DNA of 64,000 nt from Trigonopsis variabilis (taxonomy: Eukaryota > Ascomycota > Trigonopsidomycetes > Trigonopsidales > Trigonopsidaceae). The stretch covers positions 310,001-374,000 of the forward strand of contig PPXM03000007.1 of the NCBI GenBank assembly GCA_003707065.3, in the 5' to 3' direction. The position numbers were made by a program, and so were the translations under genes. Below are positions 9,327 through 19,128 of this stretch, piece by piece; within the stretch, counting starts at the first letter, position 1; every line of letters begins with the position of its first letter. Below the pieces are notes generated by a model, which worked only from the letters and a program-made list of their open reading frames with translations, searched no databases and was not told where the DNA came from.

Positions 9327-10784
9327 ATGGTAAAGTTCTCTATCAAGAATTTAATCGCCTCCCTTAGAAAAAAGAAATTAACGCTTTCAAAAAGAATCGA
9401 CCGTTTCCGATCTCTCTTCCGCCGTGAGAATTTGGATCTCGGTCTATCACAGCTGTCTCATCTTGACCCCCAAGCTTCGATGGACGAGCAACAATCGACA
9501 AGATCATCATCTGTCATAGAAAGACTCCCTAGTCTTTCTACAGAGATAGATAACATAGAATCTGAGAGGGATCTCCCGCCCCTCATGATTTACCTTCTAT
9601 CTCTTGAGTTCTTTCAGCCTTATCATCCACCGAATTTATGCCTTCAGACTGGTCAAGGAACTCTTGATCATGGTTCCGATGAGCATGGTGGTTGGTCGTG
9701 CTTGCCAGCAAGTATTAATAGCGCAGTCGATCATCCTGGCACTGATTGTGGTATTAATGCCTCTCATGCGTTTGATATCGATTCTAACATGGATTGCGAT
9801 ATTAATGGTCATTCTGATACCGACAGTGATTGCCATCTTAATGCCTCTCATGCGCTTGATATCGACTCTACCATGAATTGCGATAATAGTACCAATTCTC
9901 ATCTTAGCACTGATTGTGGTGTTGATGCCTGTCATGCGCTTGATATCGACTCTACCATGACTTGCGATAATAATAATACCAATTCTGAAACTGACAGTGA
10001 TTGCCATGTTAATCCTTATGCTGAATTTACTATCGATTCTATCATGGATTGCGATATTAACGCTCATTCTGATTTTCTCAATAATTGCCATCTTAACGCT
10101 TGCCCTGACTTTGATATCGATTCTACCTTTGATTGCGATATGAATACCCATTATGATACCGGCAATGATTGGGATCTTGACCCTGAATTTAATACTGACA
10201 ATGATTGCCATCTTAATCCCTGTGCTGAATTTGATATCGATTATATCATGGATTGCGATACTAATGGTCATTCTGATACTGACAGTCATTGCCATCTTAA
10301 TGCTTCTCCTGATTCTGATCTCGACTGTACCATGGATTGCGATATTTATGCTCATTCTGATACTGTTAATAATTGGGGTATTGATCCTGAACCTCATACT
10401 GACGGTGATTGCTATCTTAATGCTTGTTGTGACCTTGATATCGATTCTATCTTAGATTGCGATATGAATACCCATTCTGATACCGACAGTGATCGCAATA
10501 TTGATCCTGAACTTTATACTGACAGTGACTACGATAATGGTCATAGACCGGATACCGGTGCTGACACTTATCGTAATTCTACTCCCATTTTTCCCGTTTC
10601 ATCAGAAGAAATCGATGCTTCTGATAAATTGGGAATGCTTCGGGAGTGCCCGAAACAAGTTATATCGCTTCCAGACTTGACCCCCAGGCATTATTATTGG
10701 GAGCCAACTCAGTCTAGTATCCTGAAGCAGCGATATAAGATTTACTGGGCGTCGTTATCTGATGGTCGACCACCTTGGAGATAG
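9327..10784 (+). CDS. Asp/Asn/Cys/His tandem-repeat protein, unknown
   Basis: I do not recognise this 485-residue protein. It starts with a strongly basic segment (IASLRKKKLTLSKRIDRFRSLFRR), then a Ser/Glu-rich linker. Residues about 132-400 are roughly eight or nine imperfect units of 28-30 residues built on a core such as HALDIDSTMDCDING-HSDTDSDC. The alternating Asp, with Cys, Asn and His at fixed places, suggests divalent-metal binding, as in Asp-rich calcium repeats, but no known motif fits exactly. The last 80 or so residues are non-repetitive and end in DGRPPWR. There is no signal peptide. The coding end lies inside the left arm of a large inverted repeat, and composition differs sharply from flanking housekeeping genes. 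Expression is unproven, but an ATG, a TATA-like box and a 1.4-kb frame without stops support a real gene. Confidence 0.6.
   Translation: MVKFSIKNLIASLRKKKLTLSKRIDRFRSLFRRENLDLGLSQLSHLDPQASMDEQQSTRSSSVIERLPSLSTEIDNIESERDLPPLMIYLLSLEFFQPYHPPNLCLQTGQGTLDHGSDEHGGWSCLPASINSAVDHPGTDCGINASHAFDIDSNMDCDINGHSDTDSDCHLNASHALDIDSTMNCDNSTNSHLSTDCGVDACHALDIDSTMTCDNNNTNSETDSDCHVNPYAEFTIDSIMDCDINAHSDFLNNCHLNACPDFDIDSTFDCDMNTHYDTGNDWDLDPEFNTDNDCHLNPCAEFDIDYIMDCDTNGHSDTDSHCHLNASPDSDLDCTMDCDIYAHSDTVNNWGIDPEPHTDGDCYLNACCDLDIDSILDCDMNTHSDTDSDRNIDPELYTDSDYDNGHRPDTGADTYRNSTPIFPVSSEEIDASDKLGMLRECPKQVISLPDLTPRHYYWEPTQSSILKQRYKIYWASLSDGRPPWR
9724..10560 (+). repeat. Degenerate 84-90-bp tandem repeat array
   Basis: Units recur around the strings TGATATCGAT-TCTA-C-ATGGATTGCGATA and GATACCGACAGTGATTGCCAT. 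Several units carry an extra insert coding for a WDLDPEF- or WGIDPEP-like segment. Unit divergence is moderate, so the array is not brand new. It keeps the coding frame throughout and, unusually, leaves long open frames in another plus frame and on the minus strand. Confidence 0.85.
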
Positions 10785-11119
10785 ATGTTAAATCTGTTGT
10801 AGTGGTTTTAATACATCCATTAATAAATCCATTAAGACCACTGCGACCGATTTACATCTGTTTCGGAGGTGGTCGACCATCGGACTCCCAATGTGGCCAC
10901 TAGATCTTATATCGCTGTTTGAGTCTACTGGACTGATACGGCTCGCAATAATAGTGTTTGGGGACCAACTTTGAAAGCGATATAACTTGTTTCGTGCACT
11001 CCCGAAGCATTCCTAATTTATCAGAAGAAGTGATTTCTTCTGATGAGATGGGAAAAATGGGAGTAGAATTACGATAAGTGTCAGCACCGGTATCCGATTT
11101 ATGACCAATATCGTAGTCA
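10526..11119. repeat. Large imperfect inverted repeat (about 288-bp arms, 18-base loop)
   Basis: Left arm about 10526-10812, loop 10813-10830, right arm about 10831-11119. Matching landmarks are TGACTACGATA-TGGTCATA at the outer end, GGATACCGGTGCTGACACTT, GGAATGCTTCGGGAGTGC and GATGGTCGACCACCT in the middle, and AGTGGTTTTAAT against ATTAAGACCACT at the loop. The left arm holds the last 85 or so codons and the 3' flank of the repeat-protein gene; the right arm is the same sequence inverted. The arms differ by point changes and small indels, by eye in the range of 10-15 percent. No terminal duplication or transposase frame is visible. Confidence 0.9.
10840..11119 (-). pseudogene. Inverted, decayed copy of the repeat-protein C-terminus
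   Basis: Read on the minus strand, this stretch translates to a recognisable copy of the C-terminal end of the 9327-10784 gene: TGADTYRNSTPIFPISSEE, KLGMLREC, KQVISL, HYYCEP, LKQRYKI. After KQRYKI an in-frame TAG stops it before the DGRPP end, and no start or repeat array precedes it. It is therefore a gene fragment left by the inverted duplication rather than an independent gene. Confidence 0.75.
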
Positions 11120-11864
11120 AGTGGAATTACTCTGGTTTAATTGTATTTTTATATCTAGCTGCATCTATAAATGTGAGTAGACTGATTCAGTGTGAATGCG
11201 TAGACAAAAGCAGCTGGAGATGCGCATCCTGAATCTTCAGTTTTGCGCCTGCGAAGCTGTTTTTTGAAGTTTGCATCTATGACGATGAATAAAATGATTC
11301 CGTCAAGAGAAACAGGAAGCAGCCATGTGAGAAAGAGAATGTGCAGAATGTGCTTGGATGTGATGGCTTCCGATCATTGCTTGTGAGTGAAGATACTGCA
11401 ACAATCAAAGCTTTCAAGATAGGTAAAAGGCTCGAGTCGGTGAGTCGGTGAGCGAATGGTCATCGCGAAAGGGCAGCTGTGAGGATGCAAATTTGCTACA
11501 ATTTGGCTAGGTGACACTTTGAGGGTTGCGTATTGTGAATGAAAAAGAATCTCTTGAATATCTCGGATCCATGAAATCTCATGTTATATCCTAGAACCTG
11601 CCTACATCTTCCTGCGCAACTTGGCGAGCTTGCACCAGCTACCAGCGGCGTTGTAACCCCACACTTTCAGTTGTGATTCTCGGCAAAGGCTCGGAAAATT
11701 CCGAATGGCGGGTAACATTGGGCCTGCCGAATTGGGTAATCCATCATGGCCTCGGAGATATCATCACAGCTGACGTAGATTGTCATCTCTTGTCCGAGCC
11801 AGACCAGAATATTTAAATCTGCCTGAATCTGCCTGCGAATTACCAACACATAGCAAGAAAGAAG
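11120..11864. other. Intergenic region upstream of the SDR gene
   Basis: About 745 bases, AT-rich at its left side. It holds the SDR promoter; ATATTTAAAT at about 11809 is a TATA-like candidate 55 bases before the ATG. No convincing coding frame or RNA gene. Confidence 0.45.
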
Positions 11865-12623
11865 ATGTCTGGAGAATTGAAAGGAAAAGTCGCCATTATT
11901 ACTGGAGGAGCCAAGAACCTTGGAGCCTTGGTTGCACGGGACCTGGGTGCATTAGGAGTGGATAAGTTCGTCATTCATCATCATGATTCCAAATCTTCTG
12001 CCGATGCCAAGGCAGTTGAATCTGAATTGAGCTCAAAGTTTGGGGCTAAAGTGGTCTTGGTGGACGGAGACTTGTCTACTCAAGCGGCCACCGAAAAGGT
12101 GTTCAAAGCAGCGCTGGATAGCTTTGGAACCATCGACATAGCTATCAACACCGTTGGAATGGTTATCAAGAAGCCAATGAGTGAGATCACTGAGGAGGAG
12201 TTCACGCTATTGGATAATGCCAACAACAAGACCGCATTCTTCTTCATCAAGGAAGCGTCTAAATATCTTGCCAAGGACGGAAAGCTTATTACCATTGTAA
12301 CATCCCTCTTGGCCGCTTACACTTCTTTCTATGGAGGATACGCTGGTACGAAGGCCCCCGTGGAGCACTACACCCGGGCTGCATCCAAGGAATTGATGCC
12401 TAAAGGAATCTCAGTCAACAATATTGCGCCTGGTCCCATGGATACCCCTTTCTTTTATGGCCAAGAAAGTCCAGAAGCCGTGGCGTTTCACAAATCTGCT
12501 GTCCTTGATGGTCGGTTGACCAAGATTGAGGACATCTCGCCTATTATCACTTTCTTATGCACTCAAGGCCGCTGGATTAATGGGCAAACTATTTTTGCCA
12601 ATGGAGGATATACTACTCGCTAG
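11865..12623 (+). CDS. Classical short-chain dehydrogenase/reductase
   Basis: 252 residues, the normal length of a classical SDR, from a single exon. The Rossmann cofactor motif is at the N-terminus (AIITGGAKNLG, residues about 10-20), followed by a DGDLS acidic/adenine-ring element. INTVG fills the position of the usual NNAG. The catalytic Ser lies in IVTSLLAAY, with Tyr and Lys in the YAGTK motif 12 residues later. PGPMDTPF and INGQTIFANGGYTTR complete the fold. The substrate cannot be told; similar fungal proteins act on ketones, sugars or polyketide aromatic units. Its 3' end is convergent with RAD4. It is the first conserved gene after the inverted-repeat region. Confidence 0.9.
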   Translation: MSGELKGKVAIITGGAKNLGALVARDLGALGVDKFVIHHHDSKSSADAKAVESELSSKFGAKVVLVDGDLSTQAATEKVFKAALDSFGTIDIAINTVGMVIKKPMSEITEEEFTLLDNANNKTAFFFIKEASKYLAKDGKLITIVTSLLAAYTSFYGGYAGTKAPVEHYTRAASKELMPKGISVNNIAPGPMDTPFFYGQESPEAVAFHKSAVLDGRLTKIEDISPIITFLCTQGRWINGQTIFANGGYTTR

Positions 12624-12813
12624 ATGCGGTAAGCTTCAGACTGTGTCTGTGACATGTGTGCTAGAAGAAACAGTTAGCCTTTTTCTAGTTGTCGTATTCA
12701 TGGCTCTAGGCTCGTGCCTGATCCCCATATCAATCGTAAGTTCTCATTTGTTCGTATGTACAGCCTCTCCCATTTCACATTCTTTTCCTATCTTACAATG
12801 CATAGCGTTCCCT

Positions 12814-14915
12814 TTAGGCTTTCAATCTTTTCAACATATTCATTCGCTCCCTCTGGGCGTTTGGATCGACATAGGACACCGTGCCTTGAGATCCAGTGAC
12901 CGGTTCGATGTCTTCTCCACTGCTGGCCGGGATCGGAGCTTGCTCACTAGTGGGAAGATCCAAAACTGATGTCCCGGCTCGTCTTTTCCCTATGACTCGC
13001 TTGCTAGAGGGTGACTCAGATGCCGACCTGGCACCACTAGGACTATTGCGGTCTCCTTTTCTTCCTTTCTTCAATGCTTCTCGTAATGATTCAAGGTCCG
13101 AGCTCTGCTGGATGCTGGGACTGTTTCTGTCTCTAGACGTAAATACTGAATTGCCGGAGGATGAATCATCTACTGGGGCCATTATTCTATCAAACTCGGA
13201 GAAATAACGGCTGCCGCTGTTGTTCAGTGTCGAGGCCCGCTCTGGCAGACTTGGCTGTTTCGAAGATAGTCGCTGGGAGACCCTGGCAAGGATGTCGATC
13301 GCAGAGTTCCCGTCCAAGAGGTACTGACGGTCCAGAGGCTCCAAGTGGCCTTGTCTGGCACACTCCCACAGCCAGGATTCTGTCGCCACAGGTACCTTCC
13401 ATGCTTTTGCATGCCGCACTCTGGTGGCATCGGGGCCTGATGCGATCAGAAGATCCACCAGTCGGTTGAGAACAGGAACGTAGGTGGCGCCTAACAGTCC
13501 AATGAGCTTCTTCATATGAAGATGTTCGATCCCAGAGAATCCCGAAAGACAAATGGTCATCTGAGCAAAACCTCCAAGCCGATGGAAGATAGGCCTACTC
13601 CAGAAATCATCACAGAGATACTTTTTGTACATACTCCTCTCAACAAGCCACTCATTTGCCACTTTAGACCGCTTGTCTAGGTCCAGAGCATCCACATCTA
13701 TTTTAGATAATGCTGACGGAACAAGAATATAGTCTGGTGTGGCTACGTTTATCATGGTCTTGGATACTCCAAGGCTGAGGAGAGTATCTATGAGCACGTG
13801 AGATTGGTCTGAAGGGAAGTTGCGTAGTTGAAATGATTTTCCAGACAGAATTTGGTTAGGGACCACTTTTTCAGGTAGCTGGACTGTCAGAGGCGGAGGC
13901 TCGTCCGTAGGTTGATGTTCCGCCCACGTTTCTTCTGTGTTCAGTGCTGGGACCGACAGCTTTTGTACTCCATTCATTATGTTATCAAGTAGTTGAGCAG
14001 AGCGTTCAGACGATGATTTTTTTCGAATAAGATGAGGAGCAGTTGCTCGAGGTTTGGTAGGGGCCAATAATTTGACTGCCCCTTGGCCTCTTTTTTCGGG
14101 CATGATTGATAGGTCAAAGTACTTTGGATCCAGAAGAGCTCCTCGCTCGATGCTCTGAGCAACCCATTCCGGTCCGACAATCACTATCTTCCATAGCTTT
14201 GCATACTCGTACTTTTGGCCTTGCGGGTTTAGGGCTATCAAATGAGTGACTTGCCGAGTAAGATCCGGAGAATAGACCCCACCGTTCTTGCTTATCTCGT
14301 CGACTAAGTCACCTCGATCAGGCTGAGGAACGTTGGTGATACAGATCCGGCAGTTTGCAAAGACCGGTAGTTTAAACCGCTGAATCTCGATCTCGACGTC
14401 GTGCAAGTTATCGTTAATCCACAGATTATAAATATGTTCGATCACAGGAGGTTGAAGCAGCACCACATCGTTCCGTTTCTGGGCCACAAACTATGAGTTA
14501 GTAAGCGCATCGTAGCACGCGGAATTGCTTTCTTCACTGGCCGTAGGAACGCAGCAGTCTAGACCCAAATGTATAGATTATAGAGCAACAGTGCAAGCTA
14601 TAAAAGACACCTTATCGAGAACGAACAGAGGCAAAAAAGCGTGCTCTGATCGACATTTTTCCGGCCGACTTGCTCAACAAGAGCTCACGTAGTTACATTT
14701 CCAACTTACTCGGTACTTGTCGCTATCATAGCCGCCCACAATCAGGTGGGTCGTCTCTCGAACAAGATCCTCCTTGCATTGGGCTCCTAACTTGCAAGCG
14801 AGATCGATGATGACTTCCTAAAACGTTAAAAAGCTTCACAGATTCAACTTACTCTAGCTGATCGTTCAAGAGAGGTCGTACATAACACAACACCTCTTAA
14901 GGGCTCATCACTCAT
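12814..14915 (-). CDS. RAD4: Rad4/Cut5/Dpb11 (TopBP1 family) replication-checkpoint protein
   Basis: Three exons on the minus strand: 14853-14915, 14710-14817 and 12814-14490, with introns of 35 nt (14818-14852) and 219 nt (14491-14709). Both introns have GTAAGT donors and the second ends CTAACTCATAG. The spliced protein has 615 residues, near S. pombe Rad4 (648). Exons 1-2 build BRCT1 (LGAQCKEDLVRETTHLIVGG). BRCT2 follows (CRICITN...LTRQVTHLIA...WVAQSIERG), then BRCT3 (about 262-350) and BRCT4 (ICLSGFSGIEHLHMKKLIGLLGA...WLWECARQG). The tail is Ser/Arg-rich and ends YVDPNAQRERMNMLKRLK. Family role: a phosphopeptide-binding scaffold that joins Sld3-type factors to the helicase and activates the ATR kinase. 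I cannot formally exclude Brc1/Rtt107, but the four-BRCT length and tail favour Rad4. A GTC-rich trinucleotide tract sits in its 5' UTR. Confidence 0.82.
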
Positions 14916-14918
14916 GAG

Positions 14919-14955
14919 CGCGTCGTCGTTGTCGTCGCCGTCGTCGCCGTTGTTA
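14919..14955. repeat. GTC/GCC trinucleotide microsatellite in the RAD4 leader
   Basis: An imperfect run of GTC and GCC triplets lies immediately 5' of the RAD4 start codon on the minus strand. It would be in the untranslated leader if the ATG at 14915 is used. Confidence 0.7.
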
Positions 14956-16361
14956 ATCTCGAGGTTCGCGACAGCGGTCCCAAAGTGACGCGCTCAGACT
15001 CGGATATAGGCCCAGTATATCATCTTACTTGATTTTATATTTAATTCAATCAATAACTCTGTAAGAATGGTCATCCGTGATTGCCTGGTTTTATTTGTTC
15101 CGTCAGCTGTCCCCGCCAGAATGCCTTGCTAGAAAAATCACAGTAGACTCGGTTTGTCTCAAGGGAGGCTCGTTCGAGAAGACGCTTGTTAATACTATAC
15201 CAGGTCAGGACTATTGGTCAAGGTCTACGTTTGATTGATCAACTGGTTCTTGGTCGATTCGTCTCGAATCCAAGAGAGTGCCATCAGTCAGGTTTTTGCT
15301 TGGAATTCACCAAGCACAAGCACTGTGTTAAAGTATCATTGGTAATAACGCAAGCATACGCATGCAATGCAAATGCTCTCTCGCATGTCACGACTCTTGG
15401 ATGGTTCGCGCAGTGGCTACTTGGGCTGCATCTCAATGAGCGACGTGACTGAGAATAACATCTCTACGTTTGTTTCTGCAAGAACACGAACACGCTAGTT
15501 GTCGCTTTCTCTAGCCAAGTGACACTATGCACTCGCCATAATCGGTACGGATGAAGTAAGCTCGCGCAAGAGTGCTTGTCTCTCTTTCAACTGCCTCGCC
15601 TGACGTCGCTTATAGTGTCTGCTGTCACTCTTGATTAACCGACCACAGGTCTTACCGAAACCAGACATTCCGGCGGCTCTTTCTTGTACTCGTTCTGACC
15701 CTTTTGTCCTCCCAGTGCCCATCTCTCCCAGGTCCGTCATCTCCCGACATGTTTCTAGTGGTGCGACTAATCTAGTCAATCTACGTATATGAGCAATTGC
15801 TCCTTTCTCTTTACTCTCGAAATTCTGCATTCAGTTCTCGGCCCGTATAGCCCAATCACTCTCGACCCAATCCGTCTATACAAAGTCATGCTTTGGCTGG
15901 ACTTTGCCGATTGATCTTCCTCTTAATTGGGCTAGTGACACATCTGACCCCACCGGTCGCACCACAATAGACCAACTTTCCAAAGATGCTTCATTCCGCG
16001 CACCGTAGCAAGAGCTCTAGAACTTATTGCTGGTTGTCTACTGATTTCCGGGATTGTCGTACACATACCGCCTCTCAGTAAGAAGTGAGCGGACAGTAGT
16101 AACGTACTCGCCCGGCTTTCAATTCACATGATGCAAGGTATGGCCTATCTGTAAAGCAAAGAAGACCCGGCTTACGAAAGAATAGCGGGTAGGCGATACG
16201 GAAATCATTGTTTGGACCAAAGGGAAAAGTCACCTTATTTCCTTGACGCCACTCCGTCAGGCCATGTCACACCAAGACGCGGGAGTCGGCCGGGTAACGG
16301 TGTCCGAGGCCTGTGGCCCGAAAACATTAAAATGCTCCCACCCTCGTGAACATAGTCCCCA
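14956..16361. other. Divergent intergenic region between RAD4 and the PPR gene
   Basis: About 1.4 kb. One minus-strand frame with a true ATG (15525-15830, 101 residues) has a charged helical tail (RRQARQLKERQALLREL), but I recognise nothing and give it little weight. A plus frame at 15186-15452 looks random. A CGGGTAA motif at about 16293, resembling the Reb1-type site, lies about 70 bases before the PPR gene ATG. No repeats or RNA genes seen. Confidence 0.4.
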
Positions 16362-18125
16362 ATGCCTCCACCAAGCGTGACTAGTATTGGATATATTCTA
16401 CGTCAGCGTCATACGAACACGTTGTCGTATCGACAGCTTTCGTCTTCGGTGGGATTACCGTCAGTACATCCTGACTCTCATGTGGCCTTACATAAGAATG
16501 CCTCTTATAACGTGCGACATTCATCTTCAGCGTCGGGCCAAACTGGACTGTATGGGTCTAGCGGATCCCAAGGTCTGAATCCCTCTTTGGTTTCCTCTTC
16601 CTCGTCTAGCTTGATCTTTCCAATCCGTCCGACTTTTGCCGGCGATCATGCTGACCTGGGGCAAGACAGTTTTCTCGAGTCGTTATCTCTGTGGAAAGGC
16701 GAGAAAGGATTTATCAAAGGTACTCCTGCTGTTTTAGATCCTTTGTTGGAAGAAATAAGAAATAAAGATGCGGAGAAAATTTGGAAGGAGTTCCGAACGC
16801 TTCAAAACTCGGGCCAGTTACATCTATTGAATGAATCTACATTTAGTTCGATTATCCAGTCGATCCATCCTAATGAAAACAACGAGTCCTCGCCCAGTGT
16901 ATGGAATCGAGATATCATGAGGCTGCAGACTGTCTACCGACAGATGGTCAAGTTCGGATATCGACCTAAATCAAGCGACTATTCTCATCTACTGGATGCA
17001 TTTAGATATGTTCATCTCCATCGATCGAATTCCCGTCGTCATTTGGATGAAATCGTCGATAGCTTGTGGTCCGATATCTGTGCTACTGGCTATAGCAAGG
17101 ACACCCAGGTCTGGAACGCTTATCTGTTGGCCAAGGTCCAAGGAGGAGCTCCTCTTATTTCGGGATGGCAGAAGCTGAACTTTAAGGCCTACAGTGCCGG
17201 TCCAAATGAGTATTTCGACCAGGTGTACCAGGCCAAAACTTATATGCTTGATGTCAATCAACCAAGGCGATGCAGTGGCAATGCCGCTATATCTCGATCT
17301 CAGGAAGAGTACTTTGTTGCCGTGGGAGAGCAGATTGTCCAGGACATGATGGAAGCCGGCGTGGCTCCTTCTGCTACCACGTTCCAGACTCTGATCCGAG
17401 CTTATGGCATTTCTGGTCAAGTTGACGAAATTAAACAGGTCATCTTTAAGGTGTGGGGTATCGATATTTCTTCTCCATTGGAGGATGATGTTATCCCTGC
17501 TACCGCTCCCCTCGTGAAGGGCAACTTGCCAACTTCACCCACCCTTGCTACCGTCCGGGAAATCGTGGACTGCCTTGGCTATAATGATCAGACCTCGCTC
17601 TCCCTAGCTTATATCTATAGATTTGGGCAAAATTATCGATACCTTGATCTCTCGCGTGACTCGCGCATCTGGGAATCACTGTTGAAGTGGGCCTACATGT
17701 CAGCCAAAGAAGGTGGATCGGTGCCGAGATCTTCATTGATGACCCTGTGGCACAAGATCCGTACCGACTTTGGGGTGGTGCCTACCCATGAAATGTACAT
17801 GCTTATTTTGAGGAGTGAGCGTTTATTGGGTCACTGTGATAGCATGGAGGCCATTGCTCGAGAAGCCATTGAGCGAGAAGATCTGGTTCATCGCGATGAA
17901 ATTGCGCGATGGGCTGTCCGCAACAGCATGCTTAAACTTGTGCGTCTGGGAGTGATTGAAAAGGCCCAGAAATTCGCCAGCGAGTGGGCGCAACGAGGAG
18001 GAGTGTTTGCGAGTCTACCTATAGAGTTAGATGAATACATTGTTGGCGGAAATTGGATCGAGCGACAAGAGCGCCGACAGGAGAGATTACGACAGCGACA
18101 AGCCGAAGAAGACAAGAGCGACTAA
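16362..18125 (+). CDS. Mitochondrial PPR-type protein, probably organellar gene expression
   Basis: 587 residues, single exon. The N-terminus is Arg/Ser-rich without acidic residues (residues 1-40), as in a mitochondrial presequence. The body is helical, with pentatricopeptide-like segments such as YRQMVKFGYRPKSSDYSHLLDAF and DMMEAGVAPSATTFQTLIRAYGISG, each a helix pair with the typical GxxP turn. The C-terminus is a basic, charged helix (QERRQERLRQRQAEE). PPR proteins of this type bind mitochondrial mRNAs or ribosomes and support translation, stability or processing. The exact orthologue is unclear; ATPase-expression factors and ribosome-associated PPR proteins are possible. Confidence 0.65.
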   Translation: MPPPSVTSIGYILRQRHTNTLSYRQLSSSVGLPSVHPDSHVALHKNASYNVRHSSSASGQTGLYGSSGSQGLNPSLVSSSSSSLIFPIRPTFAGDHADLGQDSFLESLSLWKGEKGFIKGTPAVLDPLLEEIRNKDAEKIWKEFRTLQNSGQLHLLNESTFSSIIQSIHPNENNESSPSVWNRDIMRLQTVYRQMVKFGYRPKSSDYSHLLDAFRYVHLHRSNSRRHLDEIVDSLWSDICATGYSKDTQVWNAYLLAKVQGGAPLISGWQKLNFKAYSAGPNEYFDQVYQAKTYMLDVNQPRRCSGNAAISRSQEEYFVAVGEQIVQDMMEAGVAPSATTFQTLIRAYGISGQVDEIKQVIFKVWGIDISSPLEDDVIPATAPLVKGNLPTSPTLATVREIVDCLGYNDQTSLSLAYIYRFGQNYRYLDLSRDSRIWESLLKWAYMSAKEGGSVPRSSLMTLWHKIRTDFGVVPTHEMYMLILRSERLLGHCDSMEAIAREAIEREDLVHRDEIARWAVRNSMLKLVRLGVIEKAQKFASEWAQRGGVFASLPIELDEYIVGGNWIERQERRQERLRQRQAEEDKSD

Positions 18126-18268
18126 TTTATTCAGGGCAATGCCTATGATGTAACGATTATGACATACATGACTTTTGGGAAAATCTAATTATTATAATAA
18201 TGACGATAGTGACGCCTTTACCGTAGTCTAACTTATGAACTTCCTAGTGTTGTGGTAGATATTGAGGG

Positions 18269-19128
18269 TCAGTTAATTCTGAGAGTGTTGATGTACATGT
18301 ATCTGCTCAGCCAGATCCAGCCCCACCGGAACCAGCGCATTTGTGAGACATGGGCCTTTGTCATGGCCTGCTGGCCTTTTAGAAAATCGGAAATTCCACT
18401 GACAAAGATGTATTTATTCGATCGATGGTGTAGAAGACTCCACCCCAAGTCAAATGGACCGCTGTATTTTCGGAAAAAGTTAACCGAGTCTAATGTTAAA
18501 CATGGGACCTTGCGCTCTTTGGCGAATTGAAGGGCCCCAGTAGAAACGCTAATGTGGTTGGGGTGGCCGGATACACCCGATTGATCGAAAGTCAAGATCA
18601 AATCTATATCTGAGGGTGAAGACGATCGTATGACAGTCGTGATGAGATCAGGGTCCCAGCTGGCAGTCATTGAGTCTTGTAGTTGTCTATAACGCATCAG
18701 CTCGAGGGCTCGTAGAACAAAGTTACATACGGATGATCGATTGACTCGACATTAGAAGGAGGTATACCGAACCGTTTGCAACTCTCAACTAGTTCTTGCT
18801 TGCGGATAGCGCCCAATCCATCTGCGTTGCCTGTAGGGTCAGCAGCCTCCGTACAAATGACATTACCAGTTGACAAACATAAGACATTGATCGAATTATG
18901 ATATTTTGGATTGGCCAGATGAGATAACGAGGGCGAGAAAAACATGGCTTCGTCATCGGGATGGGCGATCACCACTAAGATCGACATTCCGTCTAACTGA
19001 TGAGTCATGAAGTCAATTAAATAAGGTACGAGACTAGTTTCAACTTAGCTTGAGCTCATAAGTCAGGCTTACCTTATAATCGATAGCAGGATTATTAGGC
19101 GTACCGTTCGGGTGAAGGATCGAATCAT
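18269..19128 (-). CDS. GPI12: N-acetylglucosaminyl-phosphatidylinositol de-N-acetylase, Gpi12/PIG-L
   Basis: Three exons on the minus strand: 19073-19128, 18731-19033 and 18269-18686. Introns are 39 nt (19034-19072, GTAAGC donor) and 44 nt (18687-18730, GTATGT donor). The spliced protein has 258 residues, like yeast and human PIG-L. Exon 1 codes a short hydrophobic anchor (RLIILLSII). Exon 2 carries VIAHPDDEAMFF with the His-Pro-Asp-Asp metal and catalytic residues. Across the second junction the family string DHPQLQDSMTASW is restored, and exon 3 gives TFDQSGVSGHPNHI with the second metal His. The enzyme works on the cytosolic face of the ER in step two of GPI-anchor synthesis. It is fitting, though probably coincidental, that two GPI-type wall-protein genes lie a few kb away. 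Confidence 0.92.

Noticed and set aside
9636-10397. 253-residue minus-strand open frame over the repeat array
   Set aside because: Starts and composition (Ile/Arg/Met repeats) follow from the complement of GAT-rich repeat codons; there is no non-repeat part or promoter. Kept only as an observation.
9724-10560. Repeat array as a CRISPR-like array
   Set aside because: The genome is eukaryotic, units are coding, and there are no unique spacers between identical repeats.
10526-11119. Inverted repeat as a MITE or DNA-transposon remnant
   Set aside because: The arms include host coding sequence, there is no target-site duplication that I can see, and no transposase-like frame. An inverted duplication fits better.
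12526-12969. 147-residue plus frame over the SDR and RAD4 3' ends
   Set aside because: Overlaps two conserved genes in other frames and has no family features.
16989-17420. 143-residue minus frame inside the PPR gene
   Set aside because: Shadow of a well-supported coding gene; no conserved motif.
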